In this document: positions 33,295-42,754 of the stretch, piece by piece
Numbering within the stretch: position 1 is the first letter of the stretch
How the letters are laid out: every line of letters starts with the position of its first letter
NCBI RefSeq assembly: GCF_900130015.1
Contig: NZ_FQXS01000007.1
Coordinates: forward strand, 1-64,000
Direction of reading: 5' to 3'
DNA length: 64,000 nt
DNA from: Desulfofustis glycolicus DSM 9705
GTDB taxonomy: Bacteria > Desulfobacterota > Desulfobulbia > Desulfobulbales > Desulfocapsaceae
Position numbers and translations under genes: made by a program
The notes under the pieces: model-generated
The model's input: the letters and a program-made list of their open reading frames with translations, nothing else
The model's database searches: none
Told to the model about the DNA's origin: nothing

Positions 33295-35496
33295 ATGACA
33301 CAGATCGCGGAAAATCAGCAGCGTTCGCGGCGGCGGCAGCTTGTCGGGCGATGCCTGGGTGCTATCGTCCGGCCGCTGCTGAACGCGTTCTGCCTGGTGC
33401 TGGTGACGACCGGTTTCGGCCATACCGCCGAACGCAGCGTGCGTGTCGGCATCTACGATAACCCGCCCAAGGTCTTCATCGACGAGTCCGGCCGGCCGGC
33501 CGGCATTTTTGTCGACATTATACGCGAAGTTGCCCGCCGGGAGGGGTGGTATCTGTCCTTTATTGACGGCACCTGGGGCGAAGGGCTGGATCGTCTGGCC
33601 GCCGGTCGGATCGATCTGATGCCCGATGTCGCACTGACCGCGGAGCGTGACCAGCGGTTCGATTTCCACCGCACGCCGGTCCTCTCCTCCTGGTTTCAGG
33701 TCTACGCGCGCCAGGGGAGCGGCATCACCTCGATCGTCGATCTGGACGGCAAGAAAGTGGTGGTCCTCGAACAGTCGGTCCAGGAGCGGGCCTTTGCCGT
33801 CCTGGCAGCCGGCTTTGACCTGCAGGTTACGGTGTTGCCGCTGCCCGATTATCGCGCCAGTTTCCAGATGGTCGCCGACGGTCGGGCGGATGCGGCGATC
33901 ACCAACCGGTTTTTCGGCGTGATGCATGCGGCCGATTACGGTTTACAGGACACGGCGGTGATCTTCAATCCATCCCGGCTCTATTTTGCAACTCCGGACG
34001 ACAGCAATGGTGATCTGCTGGTCGCCATCGACGATCATCTGGCCGAGATGAAGGGCGATCCGCAATCGGTCTACTATCGCTCGCTGAAACGGTGGACCGC
34101 GGAAGAAGCCCGGCTCGGCGTGCCGGATTGGCTGAAAAACGGTCTCATCGGGGTGGGAGCGATCCTGCTGCTGGCCCTGGCCGGAACTGCGGCGATGCGC
34201 CGCCAGGTCACCGCGAGAACCAGGGAGATCGCCCGGCGTAGCGAGCAGTTGCAGGTCATGAACCGGATCCTGCGCACGACGGTGTCGCGCCTGGATCTCG
34301 ACCATGTTATCGAACATGCGCTAAATGGAATTCTGGAGTTGAGCGGCTGCACGGCCGGAGCGTTCTACCTGGTCGATGGAGATACCGGCACATTGCTGCC
34401 GGGAAGATCCGTCGGCCTCGACGAGGAGAGCGGCATAGTGGCGCAGCGCTATGCGCAAACGTGTTATCGCCGCGTCGCCGGCGGCAACGGTGCGGAGCCG
34501 GTCTTTACCTTTCCGGCGGCCGCGGCGGGACAGGCGAAGGGGCATGCCGGCATCGTCTTCCCGATCATGCTGCATGACCGAGTGGTCGGGCTGCTCTGCG
34601 CCCTGTCCGCCGGAAGGCTCGCCCCTGGTATAAACGGTTCGGACATTGCCGAAAATATTTGCGTTGCGGTGGCCCTTGCCCTGGATAATTCGCGCCTCTA
34701 TGCAACGGTGCGGCAGCACGCGTCGGAGCTGGAAGAACAGGTGACCGAGCGGACCGCCGAACTGGCCGCGGCGATGGAGCAGGCGCGGGCGGCCGACCGG
34801 CTGAAGTCGGCTTTTCTCGCCACCATGTCCCATGAACTGCGCACCCCGCTCAACTCGATCATCGGTTTCTCCGGCATCCTGCTGCAGGAGTTGGCCGGAC
34901 CGCTCAACGATGAACAGCGCAAGCAACTGACCATGGTGCGCGACAGTTCTCGGCATCTGCTCGCCCTGATCAACGACGTGCTTGACATATCCAAGATCGA
35001 GGCCGGTCAATTGACCCTCGACCCGGCGACGTTCGACCTGCCCTCCGTCGTCGGCAAGAGTGTTGATAGCGTTGCTCCGCTGGCCCGGCAGAAAGGGCTC
35101 GAGCTGCGACGCACGATCGACGGGGATGTCACGACGATCTATACCGATCAGCGACGTTTCGAGCAGATCCTGTTGAACCTGCTCAATAACGCGATAAAGT
35201 TCACCGCCGAGGGGTATGTCGAAGTACGCTGCAGCAGTGACGGCGATCAGTATCAAATGGCGGTGTCCGATAGCGGCATCGGCATCAGGGAGGAAGACCT
35301 AGCGGAGCTCTTTTTGCCGTTTCACCAGATCGACAGCGGGTTGACGCGTAGTCACGAAGGAACCGGCCTCGGCCTGTCCATCTGTCGCCGACTGGTCGAG
35401 CTGATGGGCGGTACCATCGGCGTTACGAGCCATCTGGGTGAAGGGAGTGTCTTTACCGTTCGTCTGCCCAAGCATCCGGGAGGAAACGATGGGTGA
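33295..35496 (+). CDS. Histidine kinase with SBP_bac_3 sensor and GAF domain
   Basis: A 733-residue membrane sensor. An N-terminal anchor (about 25-42) precedes a periplasmic SBP_bac_3 domain (about 45-265, opening RVGIYDNPPKVFIDESGRPA), a membrane helix near 280-300, a GAF domain (about 330-470), a short coiled coil, HisKA with His513 in TMSHELRTPLNS, and HATPase (NLLNNAIKFT, EGTGLGLSI). The ATG at 33295 has AGAGG just before it; the open frame upstream overlaps the previous gene. No receiver is fused; the single-domain receiver gene overlaps its end by eight bases and is the likely partner. Confidence 0.94.
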   Translation: MTQIAENQQRSRRRQLVGRCLGAIVRPLLNAFCLVLVTTGFGHTAERSVRVGIYDNPPKVFIDESGRPAGIFVDIIREVARREGWYLSFIDGTWGEGLDRLAAGRIDLMPDVALTAERDQRFDFHRTPVLSSWFQVYARQGSGITSIVDLDGKKVVVLEQSVQERAFAVLAAGFDLQVTVLPLPDYRASFQMVADGRADAAITNRFFGVMHAADYGLQDTAVIFNPSRLYFATPDDSNGDLLVAIDDHLAEMKGDPQSVYYRSLKRWTAEEARLGVPDWLKNGLIGVGAILLLALAGTAAMRRQVTARTREIARRSEQLQVMNRILRTTVSRLDLDHVIEHALNGILELSGCTAGAFYLVDGDTGTLLPGRSVGLDEESGIVAQRYAQTCYRRVAGGNGAEPVFTFPAAAAGQAKGHAGIVFPIMLHDRVVGLLCALSAGRLAPGINGSDIAENICVAVALALDNSRLYATVRQHASELEEQVTERTAELAAAMEQARAADRLKSAFLATMSHELRTPLNSIIGFSGILLQELAGPLNDEQRKQLTMVRDSSRHLLALINDVLDISKIEAGQLTLDPATFDLPSVVGKSVDSVAPLARQKGLELRRTIDGDVTTIYTDQRRFEQILLNLLNNAIKFTAEGYVEVRCSSDGDQYQMAVSDSGIGIREEDLAELFLPFHQIDSGLTRSHEGTGLGLSICRRLVELMGGTIGVTSHLGEGSVFTVRLPKHPGGNDG

Positions 35497-35851
35497 TCAG
35501 CTGCTGGTGATCGAGGACAATGCCAACAATTTCTACTTGATGAAATTTCTCTTGGAGAAGCATGGTTTTTCGGTAATCGGAGCGGACAACGGACGGCTCG
35601 GTATCGAACTGGCGTTGGAGCGGCGGCCGCGCGGTATCCTGCTCGACATCCAGCTCCCGGAGATGGACGGCCATGACGTGGCCGCGACCCTGCGGTCGCA
35701 CCCGGAGCTGGGCAGCATTCCGATTATCGCCGTGACCTCCTATGCGATGGCCGGCGATCGTGAGCGAATTCTTGCGGCCGGGGCCACCGGATATATTGAA
35801 AAACCGATCAATCCTGATACTTTTATCAGCGAAATCAAAGAATATCTGTGA
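35489..35851 (+). CDS. Single-domain response regulator
   Basis: A 120-residue stand-alone receiver. The acidic pocket is in VIEDN, the phospho-Asp53 in GILLDIQLPEMDG, a Thr/Ser switch in AVTSYAM, and the conserved Lys in EKPINPD. This resembles DivK/CheY-type carriers that pass phosphate or bind target proteins. The gene starts inside the last codons of the preceding kinase gene (ATG 35489, eight-base overlap) with GGAGG upstream, so the two are translationally coupled. It probably receives phosphate from that kinase and hands it on to another member of the operon. Confidence 0.93.
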   Translation: MGDQLLVIEDNANNFYLMKFLLEKHGFSVIGADNGRLGIELALERRPRGILLDIQLPEMDGHDVAATLRSHPELGSIPIIAVTSYAMAGDRERILAAGATGYIEKPINPDTFISEIKEYL

Positions 35852-35879
35852 CGGATCACCGCAGAGAAGGGAGTGCCTG

Positions 35880-38303
35880 ATGCGTATCCTGGTTGTCGAT
35901 GACCGGCAGGACAGTCGTTATCTGCTTGAAGTATTGTTCAAAGGACACGGGCATCAGGTCCTGACGGCCAGTCATGGCAACGAAGCGCTGGAGAAACTTG
36001 CAGGCAGGGATGTCGAGCTGATCATCAGCGATATCCTGATGCCGGTGATGGACGGGTTTCAGCTCTGCCGGCAGGTCAAGAAGGACGAGGCGCTACGTCA
36101 CATTCCGTTTATATTTTACACCGCTACCTACACCGGACCGCAGGACGAAGCGCTGGCGCTGCAGATCGGTGCCGACCGGTTTCTGCAGAAACCGTGTGAG
36201 CCGGACATTCTGCTCGGAGTCGTCGACGATCTTGTTGCCGCCGGCAGCCGAGCCTCGGGGACTGTTCCGGATCCGGCCGATGAGGAAGAGCTGCTCGTTT
36301 TGTACAATGAGCGCCTGGTGCGTAAACTCGAACAGAAGATGGTCGAGGCCGAGCGTGAGATCGAGGAGCGCAAAAAAGTGGAGGTGGCGTTGCGCCAGAG
36401 TGAACAGCGCCTGGTCGCCGCCCAGCGGCTTGCTGCCATCGGCGATTTCACTTGGGACGTGGACAGCGGGCAGGTGCGGTGGTCGGCATCGTTGTGTGAA
36501 CTGCTCGGCTACGACCACTTCGTCAATTTCAATTATCGGCAGATAAATGCGACCGTTCATCATCCCGACGATGTCGACCGGGTGTCGCGCTGGCTCAAGC
36601 GATGTCTCGACTCCGGGCAGGAGCGGTTGACGCCGCATGAATACCGGGTCATTCGCAAGGACGGGGCGACCCGCTTCGTCCGCACCGTCGGCACTATCGA
36701 GAGGAGTAGTGGCAACGGGCCGCAGGTGTTTGCCACCGTTCAGGATATTACCGAGCAGAAGCAGGCCGAGCATCGCTTGCAGGAAGCCTACCAGATCATC
36801 AATATGAGTCCGGCCGTGGCTTTTTTGTGGAAAAATGCGCCGGGCTGGCCGGTCGAATTCGTGTCTGACAACGTTGTCGACCTGTTCGGCTACCGTGTTG
36901 ACGAGTTTTTGTCCGGGAACGTCGTTTACGAAGCGATCATTCACGAAGGCGATCGGGCCCGGGTGGTTCATGAGATGAAACATGTCGAGCAGGATCGGGA
37001 TATTCAGGAATGCCGGCTGGAACCTTACCGCGTTGTGACCAAAGACGGCGGGATCAAATGGGTGGATGAGCGGAGTCATGTCCGACGGGGGCAAGACGGA
37101 GCGGTCACCCACTTTCAGGGCATCGTCATCGACATCACCGAGGCGAGACTTATCGAGGCCCAGCTGCTGCAGGCCCAGAAAATGGAGTCGATCGGCAGGC
37201 TGGCCGGCGGCGTGGCCCACGATTACAACAACATGCTCAGTGTCATCATCGGCCACGCCGAACTGGCGCTCGGCAAGGATATCGAAGACGATTCGTTGCG
37301 GGACGACCTGCAGGAGATCCTGGCCGCCGCCGGCCGGTCCCGGGACATTACCCGGCAACTGCTGGCCTTTGCCCGCAAGGATGCGATTATTCCCGAGGTC
37401 TTCGATCTCAACCAGGGCGTGGCCACCATGCTCAAGGTCCTGCGCCGGCTACTCGGCGAAGACATCGATCTGGTCTGGATGCCCGGCGCGGAATTGTGGC
37501 CGGTCAGGATGGACCCGGCCCAACTCGATCAGATTCTGGCCAATCTCTGCGTCAACGCCCGTGATGCAATCGTCGATGTCGGCACCATTACCATCGAGAC
37601 GAAAAGGGTGACCTTTGACCAGGCGTATTGTGTAGACCACATCGACTTTGTCCCCGGAGATTTCGTGATGCTTGGTGTTGCCGATGACGGCTGCGGCATG
37701 GACCGGTCGACGCGGGAGCGGATCTTCGAACCCTTCTTCACCACCAAGGAAACCGGACGCGGGACCGGTCTCGGCCTGGCCACGGTTTACGGTATCGTCA
37801 AACAGAACGAAGGATTTATCAACGTCTACAGTGAACCGGGCGAGGGCACCGCCTTCAGGATCTATTTGCCACGCTACCGGGGGGATATGGCCGAGTCCGT
37901 CGAAGTGCAAGAGGTGCAGCTGCCGATCGGCGATAAAGAGTTGATCCTGGTGGTCGAGGATGAAGCGGCCATCATGAAATTGACCGAGCGCATCCTCGAC
38001 TCGCTCAATTATCGGGTGATTACCGCGCAGACCGTGACTGCGGCCCTGAAGTTAATGCAGCGTCATGGTGATGAACTGGCCTTGCTGATCACCGACGTGG
38101 TCATGCCGGAAATGAACGGCCGCGATCTGGCCAACCGCCTCCGGTCACAATGTCCGCATCTGACCTGCCTGTTTATGTCCGGGTATACCGCCGATGTGAT
38201 TGCCCATCGCGGCGTACTGGAGAAAGATGTCCATTTTATCCAGAAGCCGTTTTCCCGGAAGGATCTGGCCTGTGCTGTCCGGCAAGCTCTTGCTGCCCGG
38301 TAA
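35880..38303 (+). CDS. REC-PAS-PAS-kinase-REC hybrid protein
   Basis: A cytosolic 807-residue protein with a receiver (Asp51 in [10 protein letters not shown]), a coiled coil (about 145-175), two PAS/PAC units (about 180-290, 300-425), HisKA with His447 in [11 protein letters not shown], HATPase ([19 protein letters not shown]) and a second receiver (Asp739 in [10 protein letters not shown]). The kinase and last receiver closely resemble those of the 1223-residue sensor encoded at 22943-26614, suggesting duplication. ATG 35880 follows GAAGGGAG. It closes the rightward operon, 26 bases before the convergent MFS gene. No DNA-binding output is fused, so the target of this relay is unknown. Confidence 0.93.
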   Translation: MRILVVDDRQDSRYLLEVLFKGHGHQVLTASHGNEALEKLAGRDVELIISDILMPVMDGFQLCRQVKKDEALRHIPFIFYTATYTGPQDEALALQIGADRFLQKPCEPDILLGVVDDLVAAGSRASGTVPDPADEEELLVLYNERLVRKLEQKMVEAEREIEERKKVEVALRQSEQRLVAAQRLAAIGDFTWDVDSGQVRWSASLCELLGYDHFVNFNYRQINATVHHPDDVDRVSRWLKRCLDSGQERLTPHEYRVIRKDGATRFVRTVGTIERSSGNGPQVFATVQDITEQKQAEHRLQEAYQIINMSPAVAFLWKNAPGWPVEFVSDNVVDLFGYRVDEFLSGNVVYEAIIHEGDRARVVHEMKHVEQDRDIQECRLEPYRVVTKDGGIKWVDERSHVRRGQDGAVTHFQGIVIDITEARLIEAQLLQAQKMESIGRLAGGVAHDYNNMLSVIIGHAELALGKDIEDDSLRDDLQEILAAAGRSRDITRQLLAFARKDAIIPEVFDLNQGVATMLKVLRRLLGEDIDLVWMPGAELWPVRMDPAQLDQILANLCVNARDAIVDVGTITIETKRVTFDQAYCVDHIDFVPGDFVMLGVADDGCGMDRSTRERIFEPFFTTKETGRGTGLGLATVYGIVKQNEGFINVYSEPGEGTAFRIYLPRYRGDMAESVEVQEVQLPIGDKELILVVEDEAAIMKLTERILDSLNYRVITAQTVTAALKLMQRHGDELALLITDVVMPEMNGRDLANRLRSQCPHLTCLFMSGYTADVIAHRGVLEKDVHFIQKPFSRKDLACAVRQALAAR

Positions 38304-38329
38304 ATCGGCGGCGGCCAGATTGAGACGGC

Positions 38330-39484
38330 TCAGCCGTTGGCTTTGGTCCTCGGAAGCAACGTTATGACTGCGACGGCGAGCAGCGGAATGGCCGCCATGG
38401 CGGTCAGGACCGGCTTGATGGTGTAGATGTCCGCGAGCTTGCCGATCAGCGGCGTGGTGAGCCCGCCGAGACCGTAGGCAAATCCCATCATCAAGCTGGC
38501 TACCATCGACCTTCCCCGCGGGGCCAGAGTCTGGGCCATGGTGACGCCCAGCGGCAGTGGGGCGAGCACGAACCCGCCGGCCACCACCGCGCCCAGGTAG
38601 ACCCAGGCCCCGCCAACGCCCAAGAGCAGCCAGAGCGCCGGCGGCATCAGCAGAAAGACAAAGAGCAGCACCGGCTTGAAGCCGATGCGGTCGGAGATAT
38701 GGCCGGAGAGCAGGCCGCTTACCGTGCCGGCGAGCAGGAAGACGGCATAGATGCCGCCGGCGGCGACGACGCTGAAGCCCTGCTGGACGAACAGTACCGG
38801 CATAAAAGTCAAAAAAGATTGGCCGACGACGGCCCGCAGGAACATCACCAGCCAGATCAGCGATACCGGTTTCCAGGCATCGCCGAGGCTTTGCTTGATG
38901 GCGCCGAGAAAGCCGAAGTCCTTGAGCCCTTCGCTCTGCGGTTGCGGGATGACGACCAGCAGATAACCGATGACCAGCAGGCCGATGATCATCGTGGCCG
39001 GCATTGCCGACAGGCCGAAGGTGGCCACGACCCAGGTGATGAACAGTGGTCCGAGCCCGAAGGCCAGTGTGCCGCCGGTATTGAAGATGGACATCGAGAA
39101 GCCGGCGTGTCGCCCGGCATAGAGCGGTATCATGCCGGTAACGGACGGGTGGAACATGGCCGAACCGATGGAGCCGACGGTTACACAGAACAGCAGAACC
39201 CAGAAATTGGGGGCCAGACCGGAGAGCGGGATAAAGATGACGGCCAGCGATAGACCCGTAAAGATGAAGATCCGGGTCGGATAGCGATCGGCCAGGTAGC
39301 CAACCGACGGCTGGATGATAAAGGCCATCATCCGGATGACGCCGGCGATGATGCCGACCTGGGTCAGGGAGAGATCGAGTTTGTCGACAAAAATCGGAAA
39401 CAGCGGGTTGATGAAAGAGCTGTAGAAATCCCCGGTAAAATGAACCAGGGTCAGGGCAAAGAGGATCTTCAGGTTGGCGGACAT
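38330..39484 (-). CDS. MFS exporter of the fosmidomycin-resistance type
   Basis: A 384-residue inner-membrane transporter with about 12 helices, of the MFS family. The N-terminal half has FALTLVHFTGDFYSSFINPLFP and GIIAGVIRMMAFIIQPSVGYLADRYPTR, where ADRYPTR is the loop 2-3 signature. FHPSVTGMIPLYAGRHAG is characteristic of the Fsr subgroup. Members export small drugs or metabolites; the substrate here is unknown. It stands alone, opposite to the signalling operon. A GGAAG-like site precedes the ATG. Confidence 0.91.
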   Translation of the reverse strand: MSANLKILFALTLVHFTGDFYSSFINPLFPIFVDKLDLSLTQVGIIAGVIRMMAFIIQPSVGYLADRYPTRIFIFTGLSLAVIFIPLSGLAPNFWVLLFCVTVGSIGSAMFHPSVTGMIPLYAGRHAGFSMSIFNTGGTLAFGLGPLFITWVVATFGLSAMPATMIIGLLVIGYLLVVIPQPQSEGLKDFGFLGAIKQSLGDAWKPVSLIWLVMFLRAVVGQSFLTFMPVLFVQQGFSVVAAGGIYAVFLLAGTVSGLLSGHISDRIGFKPVLLFVFLLMPPALWLLLGVGGAWVYLGAVVAGGFVLAPLPLGVTMAQTLAPRGRSMVASLMMGFAYGLGGLTTPLIGKLADIYTIKPVLTAMAAIPLLAVAVITLLPRTKANG

Positions 39485-39882
39485 CGGTTGGCTTCCCGGT
39501 TAATAATGAACAGCGCCACTCGGTTTGTGGGGGGTGTTGTGGGTGGCGACAGCCGCGAACTATAAATCTTTTCACCGCACGTTGCCAGGGGAAACGCTGC
39601 GACGAATGCTCCTTGCTATTTTTCTCCATTTACGCCATTACTTCCCCCATTTTGAGCAATAATGAACCTCCCACGGCAGGGGGGCACAACGAAAAATGAA
39701 AATCGGCGTCATGGTCGAAAGGGCTGGCCGGCCCTGGCTCCAGCTGCTGGGCTGCTGCCTGATCGGCTGGTCTCCGGCTGAATCCGCCAGCCCGGGCAAA
39801 TGATTTTCATATGAACCTGTGGAGCGGCTCCCTGTCCCGGCGAAAGACCGCCAGCCGGTAATCGTGTCCGAGATGATTGTCG
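39485..39882. other. Spacer with a doubtful 35-codon frame
   Basis: 398 bases between divergent genes. The only candidate, ATG 39696 to TGA 39803, would give a 35-residue peptide with a signal-like LLGCCLIGW core, but it lacks a ribosome-binding site and a recognisable counterpart. I therefore do not call it. No clear terminator or dyad is present. Confidence 0.45.
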
Positions 39883-42078
39883 ATGATTGCAGCAAAGCGT
39901 TTTTCAGCTAATTTGACGACCGGCTCACCACGTATCGGTTATCGGCCGGATATCGATGGCCTGCGCGCGGTGGCGGTCCTGTCCGTCTTTTGCTTCCACC
40001 TCTATCCGCAGCTGTTGCCCGGCGGTTTTCTCGGTGTCGACGTCTTTTTCGTCATCTCCGGGTATCTGATCACCCTGATTATCCTGCGCGAAAATCGGCA
40101 GGGCGCCTTTTCTTTTGCCCACTTTTACGCTCGCCGGGTCAAGCGGATTTTTCCGGCGCTCTTTGTCGTGCTGATGCTCTCGGCGCCGGTGGCTATTTTT
40201 CTCCTCGTCCCCGATACGTATACCAATTTCATGGCTTCGGCCCGCTATGCCGCGGCGCAATTGGCCAACTTCTTTTTTGCTCGCAAGGTCGGTTATTTCG
40301 AGGAGGGCTTTTCCGGCCAGCCACTGCTGCACACCTGGTCGCTCGGCGTGGAAGAGCAGTTCTACCTGTGCTGGCCGCTGCTCATCTTCCTCTGCTTCTA
40401 TGTCCTGCGGCGGATCGGGCGCGCCACTGCTGCTCCTGACCCTGCCCTTGATGCCAAACCTTCATCGGAGCGCGGCAACGGGCAGGCCGGCAAACGCGCC
40501 AGGCACACCGTGCTGGCCGTGTTTGTCGTCCTGGCGGCCCTTTCTTTCGTTGCCTGTTTTGTGCTGGCCGAGGCCGAACCGAAGCTGGCCTTTTACATGT
40601 TCTATACGCGGGCCTGGGAGTTCTGTATCGGCGGTGCTGTCGCGCTTCGGAGCGCGGAGCAGCGGGCGGGAGTCGGCACGGCCGCGGTGGCCGGCGTGAC
40701 CGGCCTGCTGTTCCTCGGCTACAGCTTCCTGTTCGTCGGGCAAACCTATCTCGGGCGCTCGTTTCTGCAAGGTGGTGTGCTGCTGCCCTGCATCGGCGCG
40801 GCGCTGGTCATTTATGCGGGTGGCCGGTCCGGAATGATCAACCGGCTGCTGGTCTCCACGGTGGTGGTCGGTGTCGGCAGGATTTCCTATTCCCTTTACC
40901 TCTACCACTGGCCGGTCATCATCTTCTACAAGATTTTCAGCAACAGCCATGAGATCGGCGTGGTTGCCGCGGTGGCCATCGTTGCCCTGTCCCTGGCACT
41001 GGCGACGCTCAGTTATTTCTTCGTCGAGCAGCCGGCCAGGAAAACCGGGTGGTCCGATCGCGTGGTATTATTGCTCGCTCTGCTGGTCATCATTGTCTTC
41101 GCCCGGGGATTCAAGATCCTGGAAGACAACGATCAGGCCTCCTGGCGCATTACCCCGTATGCTGCCACGGAGGTGCCGGCGCCGGCGCGGGTACCTGACT
41201 CGTGCGAGCAAAAAGAAAAGGACGGCGTCACCTATCTGGAGTGCGGCGTGTCGGGACGGCGGCAGGCCCCGCGTGTTGCCCTGGTCGGTGACTCTCACTC
41301 CGCGCACTATCTGCCTGCCGTTGTCTCGTGGGCCCAGCAAAGCGGCTACGACGTGACGTATCTGGGCGTGCCCGGTTGTCCGATGTTGCTCGGCGATGTC
41401 GAGATCGACAGCATTATCGATGACAAGCACGAGCAACACTGCGCCCGAGCCCTGCCGTTTCTGCAGGCGGAAATCGTCGAAGACCCGGCGATCAAGGTCG
41501 TCATGATCGCGCAGCGATTCGATCTCTTCTACGACGGTAAAGGGTTTCTCAACACCGACCGACAGATCATGTTCAAGGGTGCCGATGGCAGGATCATCGT
41601 TGATCACACCACCTATTTCCGGGAGCGGCTGATCGATACCGTCGAGCGTCTCAGGGCTGCGGGGAAGACCCCGATCATCTTGAAGCAGGTGCCGATTCTC
41701 GGTAATATCAATGACTGTCTGTGGGAGCCGCGCCTGAAGCGGTGGCTGGCGCAGGAGCGGTCCTGCACCATTGACCGGGGCTTTATCGAGAAGTGGCAGC
41801 AGGAAAGTATCGATTTTGTCGATCAGCTGAGCGCGTCACTGCAGATTCCGAGCTACGATCCATTTCGGGAAATCGACAGCCCCCTGCTCGACGGTACGGT
41901 GATCTACGCCAACCAGGATCATCTGAACCCGTTCGGCTATCAACTGCTCATCCCCTCGTTTCATCGGGAGATGGATGTCGTGTTGGCAAGCGGCGACCGG
42001 ACCGATAGTGGTGTCGAAGGACGCAATGAGCAACGGGATCGTCCGGAAAAGGGGGAAGAGCATGCTGCAGGTGATTGA
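39883..42078 (+). CDS. OafA/YrhL-like acyltransferase with SGNH domain
   Basis: A 732-residue inner-membrane enzyme that transfers acyl (often acetyl) groups to surface polysaccharides. The Acyltransferase_3 domain covers residues 15-400: DIDGLRAVAVLSVFCFH, GGFLGVDVFFVISGYLI, FYARRVKRIFPAL and WSLGVEEQFYL, with about ten helices. The C-terminal periplasmic SGNH domain carries Gly469-Asp-Ser471-His-Ser, and its closing Asp-His in NQDHLNPFGYQ. This is the two-domain layout of peptidoglycan or O-antigen acetylases. ATG 39883 is preferred over TTG 39877. The cyclase gene overlaps its end by 17 bases. The glucan genes nearby could supply the substrate, but that is a guess. Confidence 0.92.
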   Translation: MIAAKRFSANLTTGSPRIGYRPDIDGLRAVAVLSVFCFHLYPQLLPGGFLGVDVFFVISGYLITLIILRENRQGAFSFAHFYARRVKRIFPALFVVLMLSAPVAIFLLVPDTYTNFMASARYAAAQLANFFFARKVGYFEEGFSGQPLLHTWSLGVEEQFYLCWPLLIFLCFYVLRRIGRATAAPDPALDAKPSSERGNGQAGKRARHTVLAVFVVLAALSFVACFVLAEAEPKLAFYMFYTRAWEFCIGGAVALRSAEQRAGVGTAAVAGVTGLLFLGYSFLFVGQTYLGRSFLQGGVLLPCIGAALVIYAGGRSGMINRLLVSTVVVGVGRISYSLYLYHWPVIIFYKIFSNSHEIGVVAAVAIVALSLALATLSYFFVEQPARKTGWSDRVVLLLALLVIIVFARGFKILEDNDQASWRITPYAATEVPAPARVPDSCEQKEKDGVTYLECGVSGRRQAPRVALVGDSHSAHYLPAVVSWAQQSGYDVTYLGVPGCPMLLGDVEIDSIIDDKHEQHCARALPFLQAEIVEDPAIKVVMIAQRFDLFYDGKGFLNTDRQIMFKGADGRIIVDHTTYFRERLIDTVERLRAAGKTPIILKQVPILGNINDCLWEPRLKRWLAQERSCTIDRGFIEKWQQESIDFVDQLSASLQIPSYDPFREIDSPLLDGTVIYANQDHLNPFGYQLLIPSFHREMDVVLASGDRTDSGVEGRNEQRDRPEKGEEHAAGD

Positions 42079-42703
42079 TCTGAGTCAGGAACTGGCACCC
42101 GGGATGGTGGTTTATCCGGGAAGCCCGCAGCCGCAGTTTCGTCAGGTGGCGACGATCGAGAGTGACGGCTACCGGGAAATGATGATGACCCTGTGCACCC
42201 ATCACGGAACGCACCTGGATGCGCCGGCCCATCTGATTGCCGGCGGCCTGACTGTCGACCAGCTGGCACCGGCGTCCTTTGTCGGTGAAGCGCTGGTGCT
42301 TGACTTTACCCGGCCGGACACCGCGACCGTCGATGTGCAGGATCTCCGGCCCTACGAAGCGATAATCAGCGGTCATGACTTTGTTCTGCTGCACACCGGC
42401 TGGAGCAAATTCTGGGGCGATCGGCGATATTTCGCCGACTACCCAGTGCTCAGCGAAGCGGCGGCCCGCTGGCTGGTCGCTGCCGGGCTGCGCGGTGTCG
42501 GCGTGGATACCATGTCGGTCGATGCCCCCGCCGCAGCCGGGTTGCCGGTTCACCGGCTGCTACTGGCGGGCGGGCTGGTTATCGTCGAGAACCTTAACAA
42601 CCTGGCGGCTTTGCCGCACCACTCGTTTTTTTTTTCCTGCCTGCCGCTGCGCCTGAAAGATGGCGACGGCTCGCCGGTCCGGGCCGTCGCGCTGCTGTCC
42701 TGA
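42062..42703 (+). CDS. Cyclase-family metal hydrolase (kynurenine formamidase-like)
   Basis: A 213-residue cytosolic enzyme of the cyclase family (PF04199). The metal motif is H48-G-T-H51-L-D53-A-P-A-H57, matching HxGTHxDxPxH. Next are FTRPD, LLHTGWSKFWGD and GVDTMSVDAP, and the closing helix with PVHRLLLAGGLVIVENLNNL. Relatives open formamide or lactone rings, for example N-formylkynurenine; the real substrate is unknown. The start is inside the acyltransferase gene (17-base overlap) with GGGGGAAGAG upstream, so translation is coupled. The C-terminus contains a run of Phe (HHSFFFSCLPL) that is normal for the family fold. Confidence 0.92.
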   Translation: MLQVIDLSQELAPGMVVYPGSPQPQFRQVATIESDGYREMMMTLCTHHGTHLDAPAHLIAGGLTVDQLAPASFVGEALVLDFTRPDTATVDVQDLRPYEAIISGHDFVLLHTGWSKFWGDRRYFADYPVLSEAAARWLVAAGLRGVGVDTMSVDAPAAAGLPVHRLLLAGGLVIVENLNNLAALPHHSFFFSCLPLRLKDGDGSPVRAVALLS

Positions 42704-42754
42704 CCGGGCGTTTCTGGGCGAGAGAGGTATCGCGGCCGGCAACCGGTTATTGTC

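Noticed and set aside
39696-39803. 35-codon signal-peptide-like frame
   Set aside because: There is no ribosome-binding site or recognisable family, and chance frames of this size are common.
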